Shown here: positions 18,976 to 28,102 of the stretch, piece after piece
Numbering within the stretch: position 1 is the stretch's first letter
Layout of the letters: every line of letters starts with the position of its first letter
Program-made: the position numbers and the translations under genes
The notes under the pieces: model-generated
What the model saw: only the letters and a program-made list of their open reading frames with translations
Databases searched by the model: none
Told to the model about the DNA's origin: nothing
Assembly: GCF_008806595.1 (NCBI RefSeq)
Contig: NZ_VZRB01000037.1
Span: 1 to 64,000 of the forward strand
Direction: 5' to 3'
Origin: Streptomyces luteolifulvus
Lineage (GTDB): Bacteria > Actinomycetota > Actinomycetes > Streptomycetales > Streptomycetaceae
Length of the DNA: 64,000 nt

Positions 18976-19287
18976 TCAGCGGGGGATGGACCGCCGGGGC
19001 CGGGTGCCGGCCGACATCGACATGGCCGAACTGTGGAGAGGCACGGCCGATTGCGTCGGCATCACCCGAGAATTCTGTGACGGCGGGAGCGGTCGGCACG
19101 ACGTGGCCGTGGGAGCGGACGGCATACGCTCGAGCCTGCGGGAGTCGGTCGATCCGGCGGCCGGTGCCCGTTTCCTGGGACAGGTCTGCCGGCGTTCCCT
19201 GACCGATGACACCCCGGACATTGCCGGTGGAGCGTGTGGCTGGGCTCGGGGACGCCCCCTTGCTGGCTACCCCGTCAGCGGGGGGCC
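18976..19287 (+). pseudogene. Partial duplicate of the FAD monooxygenase gene
   Basis: The DNA is nearly identical to 24857-25268 of the intact monooxygenase, with about 100 bases (24950-25051) deleted. Shared residues include DIDMAELWRGTADCVGIT and VGADGIRSSLRESVDPAAGA. It has neither the N-terminal Rossmann motif nor the C-terminal GD motif. From 19288 to 19672 no gene is recognisable. Confidence 0.85.
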
Positions 19288-19672
19288 TGACGCCGATTCT
19301 CCGCCGACGACTGCGGGAGGGGCCAGTGCCGGGGGAGCACCCCGTGTGGTGTCCCCCCGGCAGGCACGGCGACACGCCTCCGGTTCTCCGGGGTGCGGCG
19401 TGCGGGTGCCGTCCACGGTGACCCGAGGTCCTGAGCGCTGTGCAACCACGACCATAAAGTCCCCGGCGCGGCAGCGGTGCGGCTGCGCCCGGGTTCTGCC
19501 CGGCAGGACGCGGATTGCTTCCCTCGCGTACGGAGGCGCGGGCGCGGAAGCGTCATTCTCTGCACCACGGCCCTAGCCTGCGGCCGCGAGAGTTGACGAT
19601 GCGTCGGCCAGGGAATCCTGACGAGCCGCACCTTTCGCGTGCACTGCATCCTGCTCATGTCGAAGGACACAG

Positions 19673-21328
19673 ATGAAGCTACGACCACTGTCCCGCCGAT
19701 CACGCGAGGCCGCTCAAGGCCGAGACGCCGGAGTCAGAACCGCAGTCAGCGGGAGGCGAGAGGGACGTCTGGGTTCTGCCGGCGCGCCCCGCACTCGGCG
19801 GCGTTCGGCGCGGGTGATCGGAACCGTTCTGGGCATGGTCGTCACGGCCCTCACCTGGGTTGGCCCGGCCACCTCTCCGGCCTCCGCGGCCGGTTGCATA
19901 ACGTCTGGGACGGACGCTGACATCACCGCTGCACTCGTAGGCCCTGGCGACGTGGCGGAACTCTGCCCGGGCGCTGTCTTCAACCTCAGCAAGACCATCT
20001 ATTTCACTGCCGCGCAGCAGCGCATCGAGACCCAGGGGCTGCCCACCGACGGGACCCGCGCGATTCTGCGGGTCGACAGCCCCACCCTGGCGATGGCCGT
20101 CTTCGGGCACGACCAGTCCGGCGCGGTTCTGCAGAACGTCGAAGTGGATGGTTCCCTCCCGCAGTACGGACGGATTCCCAACTCTGACGCGCTGATCGAG
20201 ATGGGTGGCAACAGCACCGGCCAGGCCGTGCGCGACGTCTACGCCCACCACACGCGCGGCTGGTCGGACCTCCACCTGTTCGGCGGCGACTCGACCGGCG
20301 GCGTACCCGGGTGCCAGCAGGCCACGTTGTCCGGCAATCTGCTCACCGACGCGGGCTCGGACGCTCAGGACACATGGGCGGACGGCATCTCCCTGGACTG
20401 CGGTCACACCCTGGTTGAGAACAACACCATCCGGGATGCCACCGACGGCGGCATCGTGATCTTCGGTGCTCCCGGCTCGACTGTCCGGAACAACACCATC
20501 ATCGCCGCAACCAAGGTGCTGCTCGGCGGTATCAACATGGTCGACTACGGACCGAACGGAGGCAACTACACGGACACCGTGGTGTCGGGCAACACGATCG
20601 ACGCCGCGGGTTCCCTGATCAAGATTGCCGTGCCCATGGGCCCGCTGCCCTGGGGATGTGGTGCCACCGTCGTCAACTACGGCGCCACCGTGACGGGTAA
20701 CACGCTCAAGGGCGCACACATGGGCTACGGGTTCGTCGCCAACGGCGTCCGGGACTGGACGGTGACCGGCAACACCGACAGCTCCACGCATGTGGGCCAT
20801 GTGAAGGGCTCCAACTGCTCCGGCTCCATCGCCTCAGCACCGAGTGGATTCCAGTCCGCATCCGTCACCAACAGCACGCTGCAGTCGGACTTCACCCCCA
20901 ACCAGTCCCTGACGAGCCTGCTCGGGCTGACGGAACGCCCCACCACCGTGAGCTTCAAGGCGAACAACGGCAAGTTCGTCACGGCGGAGAACGCCGGGAA
21001 AGACCCGCTCATCGCCAACCGCACGCAGGTCGGCCCCTGGGAGGCGTTCGACGTGACCTATCTCGAGGGGGACCAGGTTCAACTGCGGGCGCAAGTCAAC
21101 GGCCTGTTCGTCACAGCAGAGAACGCCGGAACGGAGTCGCTGATCGCCAACCGGGCTGTCGCCAAGGGCTGGGAGACATTCCGCATGATCAAGAATTCCA
21201 ACGGGACCGTCAGTCTGATTGCCACGGTGAACAACATGTACGTGACGTCCAACAACGGCACGGCGCCCCTGATCGCAGACCGACCCGCCAACAACGGCTG
21301 GGAAAAGTTCTCCCTCTACGCCTACTGA
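19673..21328 (+). CDS. Secreted right-handed beta-helix protein with fascin-like C-terminus
   Basis: The 551-aa protein has a long signal peptide with a twin-arginine-like RRRSARV and a hydrophobic core, cleaved near ASAAG (about residue 72). The middle (about 75-400) is a right-handed parallel beta-helix with repeated short strands and N-rich turns (VENNTIRDATDGGIVIFG, VRNNTIIAATK, VSGNTIDAAG, VTGNTLKGAHMG), as in pectate-lyase-fold glycan-active proteins. The C-terminus (about 420-551) has three fascin/beta-trefoil-like repeats (VSFKANNGKFVTAENAG, QVNGLFVTAENAGTESLIAN, VNNMYVTSNNG). Catalytic residues cannot be assigned. A polysaccharide-binding or -cleaving role outside the cell is likely. 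A strong terminator follows. Confidence 0.85.
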   Translation: MKLRPLSRRSREAAQGRDAGVRTAVSGRREGRLGSAGAPRTRRRSARVIGTVLGMVVTALTWVGPATSPASAAGCITSGTDADITAALVGPGDVAELCPGAVFNLSKTIYFTAAQQRIETQGLPTDGTRAILRVDSPTLAMAVFGHDQSGAVLQNVEVDGSLPQYGRIPNSDALIEMGGNSTGQAVRDVYAHHTRGWSDLHLFGGDSTGGVPGCQQATLSGNLLTDAGSDAQDTWADGISLDCGHTLVENNTIRDATDGGIVIFGAPGSTVRNNTIIAATKVLLGGINMVDYGPNGGNYTDTVVSGNTIDAAGSLIKIAVPMGPLPWGCGATVVNYGATVTGNTLKGAHMGYGFVANGVRDWTVTGNTDSSTHVGHVKGSNCSGSIASAPSGFQSASVTNSTLQSDFTPNQSLTSLLGLTERPTTVSFKANNGKFVTAENAGKDPLIANRTQVGPWEAFDVTYLEGDQVQLRAQVNGLFVTAENAGTESLIANRAVAKGWETFRMIKNSNGTVSLIATVNNMYVTSNNGTAPLIADRPANNGWEKFSLYAY

Positions 21329-21421
21329 GCACCTATGGACAAATAACTTCCGGGCGGTGCGGCCCGATCCCGTCCCGCGGATCGGTAGGACGACGAGCCC
21401 CGCCATGATCAAGGGACCGCG

Positions 21422-21455
21422 GTCCCCCGCCTGCGGCCAAGCCCGCAGGCGGGGG
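21422..21455 (+). terminator. GC-rich hairpin terminator
   Basis: CCCCCGCCTGCGG and CCGCAGGCGGGGG form a nearly perfect inverted repeat with a short loop, ~95 bases after the beta-helix gene. There is no long U-tract, as is common in Streptomyces. It could also stop transcription from the opposite strand. Confidence 0.75.
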
Positions 21456-21490
21456 AGTGTACTTGGCAGCCGGGCCGAAAACCGGCGTCC

Positions 21491-21660
21491 CTAGATCGGC
21501 TGCGAATGTGGTGGCTCGGACGACCAGACTTCGCCGCCGTCAGGGCCGAGCAGGAGAAGCCTGCCGTCGTCGCCGAGCACCGCGCGCTGAACATCGCGAC
21601 CCTGCGTTGCGCTGTTCCACACCTGTACGCCAGTTGGCGCGAACACCGCCATGTGCGCTG
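21491..21660 (-). pseudogene. Bulb-type (mannose-binding) lectin C-terminal remnant
   Basis: The minus strand reads MAVFAPTGVQVWNSATQG and AVLGDDGRLLLLGPDGGEVW, ending in WSSEPPHSQPI and a TAG at 21491. The W-x-S ... DGxLxLxxxDGxxxW pattern is that of the bulb-lectin beta-prism. The 5' part is replaced by the duplicated reductase leader. The lectin gene at 25841 is a relative but not a close copy. Confidence 0.6.
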
Positions 21661-21716
21661 GGCTACGTCGGTGCGGGGCAAACTCCTTGGCCAGTTTTAG
21701 GCGTCTGTCGGCCGCC

Positions 21717-21849
21717 ATGGACGAATGCGCAAGTTCTCGGGACGCTTGATCATGGTCAGCCAGGCCGGCCGCCCCTAGCGTGGCAGGCAGCCGTGCGGAG
21801 GGCCGCAGCGCCGTCAACGACCAGCGCACGGATCATCGGAAGGCGGAAC
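21717..21849 (+). promoter_or_regulatory. Leader/operator of the aldo/keto reductase (copy 3, functional context)
   Basis: The segment directly upstream of the reductase ATG carries GCGCAAGTTCTC, GGGACGCTTGATCATGG, a TAGCGT possible -10 element at 21776-21781, and GGAAGGCGG close to the start. Its core is conserved in orphan copies at 5649 and 10479, the latter joined to an AraC-family gene. Confidence 0.6.
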
Positions 21850-22872
21850 ATGCAGTACGAGCAGTTGGGCGCCACGGGGGTTTTCGTGTCCCGGATCGCT
21901 TTGGGTGCGATGACGTTCGGCGGGGCCGGGACGCCGCCGTGGAGCGTCGTCGGCGGTTTGGATGACAAGGCCGCGGATGAGCTTGTGGGCCTGGCTCTCG
22001 ATGCCGGTGTCAACCTCGTTGACACCGCCGACATGTACGCGGCGGGGGAGTGCGAGGAGATCCTTGGCCGGGTGCTGGGCTCAAGGCGCCGTGACGTGCT
22101 GCTCGCCACCAAGCTGTTCGCCCGCATGGGCACCGGCCCCAACGACCTCGGCCTGTCGCGGCTGTGGGTCACCCGGGCGCTGGAGGACAGCCTGCGCCGA
22201 CTGCGTACCGACCACATCGACCTGTACCAGATCCACAGTTTCGATCCGCTGACCCCGGTGGAGGAGACGCTGGCCGCTCTGGACGACGCTGTCCGGCAGG
22301 GCAAGGTCCGCTACATCGGCGCGTCGAATCTGGCGGCGTGGCAGATGATGAAGTTCCTCGGCACCTCGCAGTCGCGCGGCCTGGAGCGGTTCGTGTCCCA
22401 GCAGGTGTACTACTCGCTGGCCGGACGGGACATCGAGCGGGAGATCCTGCCGATGGCTGTGGACCAGAAGCTGGCCACGCTGGTGTGGAGCCCGCTCGCC
22501 GGGGGGTTCCTGTCCGGCAAGTTCGACCGCAACGGCGCCAGCGACGAGACCGCGCGCCGCGCCCTCGCCGACTACCCGCCCGTGGACCGGGTCCGCGGCT
22601 GGGGCATCGTGGATGTGCTGCGTGAGGTCGCTGCAAGGCATGGCGTGGGTGTGCCCCGCGTCGCCCTCGCCTGGGTGCTCGCCCGGCCGGGAGTCACCAG
22701 CGTGATCGTCGGCGCGAAGCGCCCCGACCAGCTCACCGAGAACCTGGCTGCCGTCGACCTGGTCCTCACCGAGGAGGACCTCGCCGAACTGGACGCGGTC
22801 AGCGCAGTACCGGACCCCTATCCCGACTGGGGTCAGGGCCGGCCCGAGGACCGCCTGCCGCTGCACTCCTGA
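21850..22872 (+). CDS. Aldo/keto reductase
   Basis: The 340-aa protein is an NADPH-dependent (beta/alpha)8 oxidoreductase of the YajO/Tas-like group. The catalytic tetrad is visible: Asp58 and Tyr63 in VDTADMYAAGE, Lys88 in LLATKLF, His129 in LYQIHSFDPLTP. The cofactor-binding end has SNLAAW, SPLAGGFLSGK and SVIVGAKRPDQLTEN. It would reduce aldehydes or ketones in the cytoplasm; the substrate is not deducible. It is a single transcription unit between the conserved leader and a strong terminator. The AraC gene at 9469 is a candidate regulator. Confidence 0.95.
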   Translation: MQYEQLGATGVFVSRIALGAMTFGGAGTPPWSVVGGLDDKAADELVGLALDAGVNLVDTADMYAAGECEEILGRVLGSRRRDVLLATKLFARMGTGPNDLGLSRLWVTRALEDSLRRLRTDHIDLYQIHSFDPLTPVEETLAALDDAVRQGKVRYIGASNLAAWQMMKFLGTSQSRGLERFVSQQVYYSLAGRDIEREILPMAVDQKLATLVWSPLAGGFLSGKFDRNGASDETARRALADYPPVDRVRGWGIVDVLREVAARHGVGVPRVALAWVLARPGVTSVIVGAKRPDQLTENLAAVDLVLTEEDLAELDAVSAVPDPYPDWGQGRPEDRLPLHS

Positions 22873-22881
22873 CCCGGCGCC

Positions 22882-22929
22882 GACCGCGACCGGCGTACGG
22901 CGGATGGTGGCCGTACGCCGGTCGCGGTC
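22882..22929 (+). terminator. Long perfect hairpin terminator
   Basis: GACCGCGACCGGCGTACGG (22882-22900) pairs perfectly with its complement at 22911-22929 around a 10-base loop, just after the reductase stop codon. The remaining gap to 23239 shows no recognisable gene. Confidence 0.85.
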
Positions 22930-23239
22930 AGCCCATCGAGTGCCGCACCCACAGCCAGGCCCGTGGAGGGCCCGATCACTCGCATCCACGCAGCAGCGGG
23001 AGGTGTGCTCGCCGGAGCGGCGCAGCCGCCGTCGAGAGTACGGCGGACCAGGTCGGCGCCCCCGTCCGGCGGCGCGCTCATGCAGCAGCTCACAGACCCT
23101 CACATCTCCGAGCACTGACCCAGGCGCGAGCCATGCACGGCCAAGTGCCGTAGGTCCAGATTGTCGACGTGCTTCGCACGGCACCCGGACCAGACGGCCA
23201 AGAGCAGCATGCCGAAGGCATGCTCGAGGAGGCTCTCGG

Positions 23240-24442
23240 ATGAGGACCTGTTTGATCACCTTGGCGGTGGGGACGTTCGCCATCGGCATCGACGTGCTCG
23301 TGACCGCCGGCCTCGTCGCTCCCATGTCCAGGGACCTCCAGGTCTCGGAGTCCGCCGCAGGTCAGCTCGTCACGGTCTTCGCCCTCTCCTACGCGATCCT
23401 GTCCCCGCTCCTGGCGGCCCTGACCGCCCGGGCGTCTCGTAAGCACGTGCTGCTGGCCGCCCTGACCCTGTTCGTCCTCGGCAACGTGGCCACTGCGCTC
23501 GCCCCCACCTACGCCCTCGTCATGGTCTCTCGGGTCGTAGCTGCCGCCGGCGCATCGCTCTACACCCCCAACGCCTCGGCCGCAGCAGCAGCCATCGCTC
23601 CGCCCGAAAGCACGGGGCGGGCCATCGCCACCGTCATGGGCGGTCTCACCGTGGCCACAGCCCTTGGCGTCCCCATCGGTTCCTTCATCGGTGGCAATGT
23701 GAACTGGCGCGGCACCATGTGGCTGGTCGCCGCACTTGGTGCCATCGCTCTGGTCGGCGTGACTCTCGTTATCCCGCATATCCAGCTGCCCGTTCCGATC
23801 AAGCTGCGTGATCGTCTCGCCCCGCTGGGCGATCGACGCGTGGTAGCTGCATTGGCTCTGGTGATGCTCGTCTTCAGCAGCTTCTACGCCCTCTACACCT
23901 ACCTGGGGCCGGTGCTGAACCCGGCCACTGGCGGCAACGCCACCAAGCTCTCCGTGCTCCTGTGCGTGTACGGCAGCATGGCCGTTGTCGGCAATACCAT
24001 CGGCGGCAGACTCGCCGACACCCGCGACCCGAGCAAGGTCCGCTTCACCGCTCTGGCTTGCTTCGCCGCTGTCCTGGCCATGGTTCCTGTGGGGCGTCAT
24101 TGGTTCGTCGGGGCCCTGGTGTGGGTTGCGCTCCTCGGCGTGCCCGGTGCGATCCAGTACGTCTCACATCTGAAACTTCTCGTGGAGCTCGTCCCACAAG
24201 CCACGCCTTTGCTGCTGGGCCTGAACGCCTCCGCCCAGTACCTCGGGATGGGCATCGGAGGCGCGGTCGGCGGAGCAGCCTTGGGGGCCTGGGGCCCGTC
24301 CAGCCTCGGCTGGATCAGCACCACGACCTTGCTCGCCGCGGTCGTCCTCGCTCTCACAGCACTGCGTCATCCCGCATCCTTGCCGCAGTCCACCGCCCCG
24401 GAATCCGCATCGGTCCGCGGGCGGTCAGCGATGCCGAGCTGA
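23240..24442 (+). CDS. MFS efflux transporter (DHA1-like)
   Basis: The 400-aa protein has about 12 hydrophobic helices. It shows MFS features: motif A region around TARASRKHVLLAALTLFVLG, RVVAAAGASLYTPNASAAA in TM4, and the antiporter-like motif C region LTVATALGVPIGSFIGGNVN followed by WR. It most resembles arabinose/chloramphenicol-type drug:H+ antiporters. The ATG at 23240 overlaps a GGCTCTCGGATG context without a strong ribosome site. The gene is followed by a monooxygenase and a lectin-like gene in the same direction, suggesting export of a compound modified by the monooxygenase. Confidence 0.9.
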   Translation: MRTCLITLAVGTFAIGIDVLVTAGLVAPMSRDLQVSESAAGQLVTVFALSYAILSPLLAALTARASRKHVLLAALTLFVLGNVATALAPTYALVMVSRVVAAAGASLYTPNASAAAAAIAPPESTGRAIATVMGGLTVATALGVPIGSFIGGNVNWRGTMWLVAALGAIALVGVTLVIPHIQLPVPIKLRDRLAPLGDRRVVAALALVMLVFSSFYALYTYLGPVLNPATGGNATKLSVLLCVYGSMAVVGNTIGGRLADTRDPSKVRFTALACFAAVLAMVPVGRHWFVGALVWVALLGVPGAIQYVSHLKLLVELVPQATPLLLGLNASAQYLGMGIGGAVGGAALGAWGPSSLGWISTTTLLAAVVLALTALRHPASLPQSTAPESASVRGRSAMPS

Positions 24443-24636
24443 CCGAGAAGATCGCCGAAGTTCCCTCGGCTCCGCATCCCGCCGACGTCGTCCCATCCTG
24501 CCGGTGATCCCGGCGCTTGGGACAGACCAGGCGCCTCAACGTCGCCAGCGATGCACCGGAAGCAAGTGACCAAGAACCCTGCTGCGGAACAGGACGTAGT
24601 GCAGAGCGTACCTCCGCAAGCAGTACGGGAGACCTT

Positions 24637-25749
24637 GTGTCCAGTCACCTTGAAGTCCTTGTAGTCGGAGCCGGAATCGCCGGCCTGGCGACCGCCGCGG
24701 CGCTCGACCGCAAGGGAATGTTCGTCGACGTCATCGAGCGTCACCCCGAGCCCCGCTCCACGGGAGCCGGGCTCTTCCTGCCCGGTAACAGCGTCCGCGC
24801 GCTGACCGCGCTGGGGCTGGGAGAGCAGCTCAAGGCACTGGGATCCCCTGTGCCCGGTCAGCGGCTGATGGACCGCCGGGGCCGGGTGCTGGCCGACATC
24901 GACATGGCCGAACTGTGGAGAGGCACGGCCGATTGCGTCGGCATCACCCGCGCCGGCCTGCATGCGTCCCTGCGGGACATCGTGCGGGTGCCTGTCCGCC
25001 ACGGGGTCACCCTGAGCTCGCTCAAGCAGTCCGACGACGGTGTGCACGTGGAATTCAGCGACGGCGGGCGCGGCCGGTACGACGTTGTCGTGGGAGCGGA
25101 CGGCATACGGTCGAGCCTGCGGGAGTCGGTCGATCCGGCGGCCGGTGCCCGTTTCCTGGGGCAGGTCTGCTGGCGTTTCCTGACCGATGAGGCCCCGGAC
25201 ATCGACCGGTGGAGCGTGTGGCTGGGCTCGGGGACGGCCTTCCTGGCCTACCCCGTCGGCGGGGGCCGGGTGTGCTGCTATGCCGACGTGGCGGCCGCCT
25301 CACCGGAGGACCCGACCGCCGCCGCCGGCCTGCTCAAGCTCTTCTCGGGCTATGACCGGCGCGTACGGGACCTGCTGGCCGCGCCCGCCGCCGAGAAGGC
25401 GTACTTCTCACCGGTGGAGGAGGTCAGGGACGGGATGTGGGCGCACGGACGCGTCGTCCTCGTCGGGGATGCCGCTCACGCCAGCTCGCCCAACATGGCC
25501 CAGGGTGTCGCCATGGCGGTGGAGGACGCTCAGGTCCTAGCCGAGGTGCTGGCCATGGGGGGAGACACCGACGACCTTGTACGGCAATACGGCCAGCGCA
25601 GGCTGCCTCGCACCCAATGGGTGCAGCGGCAGACCCACCGGCGCAACCGGACCCGGTCCCTGCCGCTCGCCGTGCGCAACATCGCCTTCCGCTACGGGGC
25701 CAAGGCCCTGTACGAGCGGGGCTATGCCCCGTTGCGAGAACTGCCCTGA
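24637..25749 (+). CDS. FAD-dependent monooxygenase (aromatic hydroxylase type)
   Basis: The 370-aa protein has all three class A flavoprotein monooxygenase motifs: GxGxxG in VLVVGAGIAGLATAAAL at the N-terminus, the DG motif in VVVGADGIRSSLRE, and the GD motif in VVLVGDAAHASSPNMAQGV. The GTG at 24637 puts the Rossmann strand within the first ten residues; an in-frame upstream start at 24517 would add 40 residues without similarity. It uses FAD and NAD(P)H to hydroxylate a small, probably aromatic, substrate. It lies 194 bases behind the MFS exporter. A truncated copy is at 18976-19287. Confidence 0.93.
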   Translation: MSSHLEVLVVGAGIAGLATAAALDRKGMFVDVIERHPEPRSTGAGLFLPGNSVRALTALGLGEQLKALGSPVPGQRLMDRRGRVLADIDMAELWRGTADCVGITRAGLHASLRDIVRVPVRHGVTLSSLKQSDDGVHVEFSDGGRGRYDVVVGADGIRSSLRESVDPAAGARFLGQVCWRFLTDEAPDIDRWSVWLGSGTAFLAYPVGGGRVCCYADVAAASPEDPTAAAGLLKLFSGYDRRVRDLLAAPAAEKAYFSPVEEVRDGMWAHGRVVLVGDAAHASSPNMAQGVAMAVEDAQVLAEVLAMGGDTDDLVRQYGQRRLPRTQWVQRQTHRRNRTRSLPLAVRNIAFRYGAKALYERGYAPLRELP

Positions 25750-25840
25750 CGCCGAGCCGGAATTCCACCAGGCCCGTCAGCAGTGACGGCAGCGGTGGTC
25801 GCTCCGATGAACAACCCGTTCACACCGACCGGAGATAACA

Positions 25841-27253
25841 ATGCACAATGACGACAAGGTTGTGTTGCAGTCGGGGGAGTCTCTGTATCTGCAGTCCCTC
25901 CGCTCGCCCAACGGCGCATACGCTTTGCAACATCGCGCTGACGGGACGCTGGTGTTGCGGGACAACCGCGCCGGCCGGAACGTCTGGCACATCGGCACCC
26001 CGGTCTCGGCGCCAGGGCGGCTCACCCTTCTCCCTGAGGGCTTTCTGGTGCTGGAGGGGACCTCGGGGATTCCTGCGTGGTCGTCGGGACACACTGATCG
26101 CCGGGTGGTCGCCGCGATGGTCAGGGACGACGGACGTCTTGTCCTGGTGGATCCCGACGGTTACCCCCGCTGGAGCAGAGACGCCCTGAGCGCGGAGGAT
26201 CTGGCCGCCTATCGGCCGGCGAGCGGTGACCGGCTGCAGCGGGGTGAGATCCTGGCGGATTCGATCGTGTCGTCGGACGGCCGGTACACGCTGACCCATA
26301 CGGCGCTGGGCGAGACAATGCTCCATACGAAGTCCAATGACGGCGGGGACAGGCGCGTGTGGTCGCGCAAGGTGGGAAAGCCCGGTGCGGCGATCTCCCT
26401 CGGACCGGACGGCGTGCTGCGCGCGGGTACCGACTCCACGGTCCTGCAGAGGTGGACCGGCCGCTTTCTCCTGGACCACACGTCGTTCGTGGTTTCCGCG
26501 GTCGTTGTGCGCAACCAGGGCGACGTGGTGCTCCTGGACGAGGACGGCTCCGAGATCTATGACAGCAGAACCGCTGCCGAGGAAGCCCGGCTCGCCGAAC
26601 TCGAACGGGAGTACGCCCGCCGGGAGGCAGAGGAGAAAGCCCGGCCGGCCCGCCCGGCCGGCAGCGGAACAGCGACGGGCTGGTTCGACCTACTGGACCT
26701 TGACGGGCCCTACACCATCACGTGGCTGGAGCAGGTCGACGAGAGGGAGGCCCTGCTCCGGCTGGGCGCCGGCCCTGAGACGATCAGACCGATGACCTAC
26801 GACGAAGCCGTCGATGCCGCGTTCCCCGACAGCGGCGAATTGATGGAGTGCGCGCTGGCCGTGCCGGTCGGCAAATGGGTCATGGTGATCGAGCCGAACG
26901 GGGTCGAAGGCCTAGAACGTGCGCGGGAGATGTCGGCGCGGACCCAGGCCATCGTTTTCCATGAAGGCTTCGACGGTGAACGCGTCTTCGCCTGGTACCA
27001 GGACAACGAACCGGTCGCCGTGTACCAGGACGACGACTCCGACCTCTTGGACAGCGGCGCGCCTGCGCCCGAAGGCGCCGCCCCGGACGCAATGGTGCCG
27101 TTCATGCGGCAGATCGGCCTGGGCGTGTACCGCCAGGACACCGGAGATCTCCTTCCGCCACCGGTCGAGATCGCCTGCCTGATAGCCGGCATCGAGCCCG
27201 GGCCCGAACACTGCGCGGGGACACACCTGGGCGCCGTCTTTGGCACTTGGTGA
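25841..27253 (+). CDS. Bulb-type lectin protein with DUF6461-like C-terminal domain
   Basis: The first ~245 residues of this 470-aa protein form two bulb-lectin (beta-prism II) units with repeated DGxLVLxDxxGxxxW strands (HRADGTLVLRDNRAGRNVW, RDDGRLVLVDPDGYPRW, RNQGDVVLLDEDGSEIYDS). A charged helix (AEEARLAELEREYARREAEE) links to a C-terminal ~190-residue domain (WFDLLDLDGPYTITWLEQVD, LGVYRQDTGDL) that fits the actinobacterial DUF6461 family. No signal peptide is present, so it is probably cytoplasmic. The ATG follows GGAGATAACA. It is the last gene of the MFS-monooxygenase direction. Function unknown. Confidence 0.78.
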   Translation: MHNDDKVVLQSGESLYLQSLRSPNGAYALQHRADGTLVLRDNRAGRNVWHIGTPVSAPGRLTLLPEGFLVLEGTSGIPAWSSGHTDRRVVAAMVRDDGRLVLVDPDGYPRWSRDALSAEDLAAYRPASGDRLQRGEILADSIVSSDGRYTLTHTALGETMLHTKSNDGGDRRVWSRKVGKPGAAISLGPDGVLRAGTDSTVLQRWTGRFLLDHTSFVVSAVVVRNQGDVVLLDEDGSEIYDSRTAAEEARLAELEREYARREAEEKARPARPAGSGTATGWFDLLDLDGPYTITWLEQVDEREALLRLGAGPETIRPMTYDEAVDAAFPDSGELMECALAVPVGKWVMVIEPNGVEGLERAREMSARTQAIVFHEGFDGERVFAWYQDNEPVAVYQDDDSDLLDSGAPAPEGAAPDAMVPFMRQIGLGVYRQDTGDLLPPPVEIACLIAGIEPGPEHCAGTHLGAVFGTW

Positions 27254-27297
27254 CGAAGCCTGTCGTATTCCGTCGCTCGACGAGACCACGTCCCCTC

Positions 27298-27805
27298 TCA
27301 GCCCTTCACCGCTCCGGACGTGAGGCCCTGGACGATGTGCCTGCCGGCGAAGGCGAACAGAAGCATCGTGGGCAGGATGGTGAGCACGGGCCGCCGCGGA
27401 CATCGAGCCCCAGTCGATGTTGAAGCTCGAGATGAAGCCGTTCAGGGCCGTGGGGACGGTCTTGTTGCTGTCGCTGTTCATCAGCGTCACCGACGGGAAC
27501 AGTTCGTTCCAGCAGTTGACGAAGTTGAAGATGAACGCGGCCACGATCCCTGGACGCATCACCGGCAGCAGCACCCGGAACAGTGCCCCGAACCGGGACA
27601 GTCCGTCGATCATGGCGGCCTCCTCCAGCGCGTCCGGGATGTTCTCGAAGAAGCCGCGCAGCATCACCGTGCAGAAGGGGATGCACACGGCGATGTAGAC
27701 GAGGATCAGTCCGAGGCGGTTGTCGACCAGCTTCAGGTCGGTCATCAGCAGGGCGGACTTGGTGCGGAACTCGAAGCGCGCCAGTACGTAGGCCGAGAGC
27801 ACAGG
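27298..27805 (-). pseudogene. Carbohydrate ABC transporter permease (MalG-type), broken
   Basis: The minus strand gives a binding-protein-dependent permease: YVLARFEFRTKSALL, LVDNRLGLILVYIAVCIPFC and the EAA motif EEAAMIDGLSRFGALFRVLL, then NCWNELFPSVTLM. An extra C near 27396 shifts the frame; the alternative frame continues into VLTILPTMLLFAFAGRHIVQ and ends GAVKG at 27298. About 20 residues also seem deleted between RTKSALL and MTDLKL, and the N-terminus is missing. No cognate ATPase or binding protein is in the window. Confidence 0.8.
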
Positions 27806-27807
27806 TG

Positions 27808-27984
27808 CACGTCGGGCAGACAGAGCGGTACTGCCGAGTGGACCCGTCAATGCGCCCCGTGCGCCTGCTGGACGCGCTGCCCGACATGGACCTCACCTGC
27901 CGCCCCGACGACGTGACTTGGCGCCCTGGCCCCTTCCACCGAGCCCTGGCCGCCCTGCCCGTCCTTTTCTCGACCACCGGCTGA
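27808..27984 (+). pseudogene. Unidentified C-terminal gene remnant
   Basis: A protein-like frame reads RPVRLLDALPDMDLTCRP and DDVTWRPGPFHRALAALPVL and ends at a TGA at 27982-27984. It starts abruptly at the border of the ABC permease remnant on the other strand. I do not recognise the family. Confidence 0.3.
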
Positions 27985-28040
27985 GCATCACAGACGAAGA
28001 AGGCGTAACGGACAGGTCTGTACGGAGCCGCCCCCATACA

Positions 28041-28066
28041 TAGACGACTGGACAGTTATTATTGGC
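28041..28066 (+). promoter_or_regulatory. Putative promoter/operator of the isochorismatase gene
   Basis: TAGACGACTGGACAGTTATT is shared with the leader of the deleted copy at 5345-5366. The AT-rich TTATTATT at the 3' side is the likely -10 region. Confidence 0.5.
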
Positions 28067-28102
28067 CCCTTGCACCTTCAAGCTCCCGTCAGGAGTCCAT
28101 CC

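Noticed and set aside
22930..23239. Possible gene in the gap between the aldo/keto reductase and the MFS gene
   Set aside because: Short frames exist on both strands, but none shows recognisable family features or a credible start.
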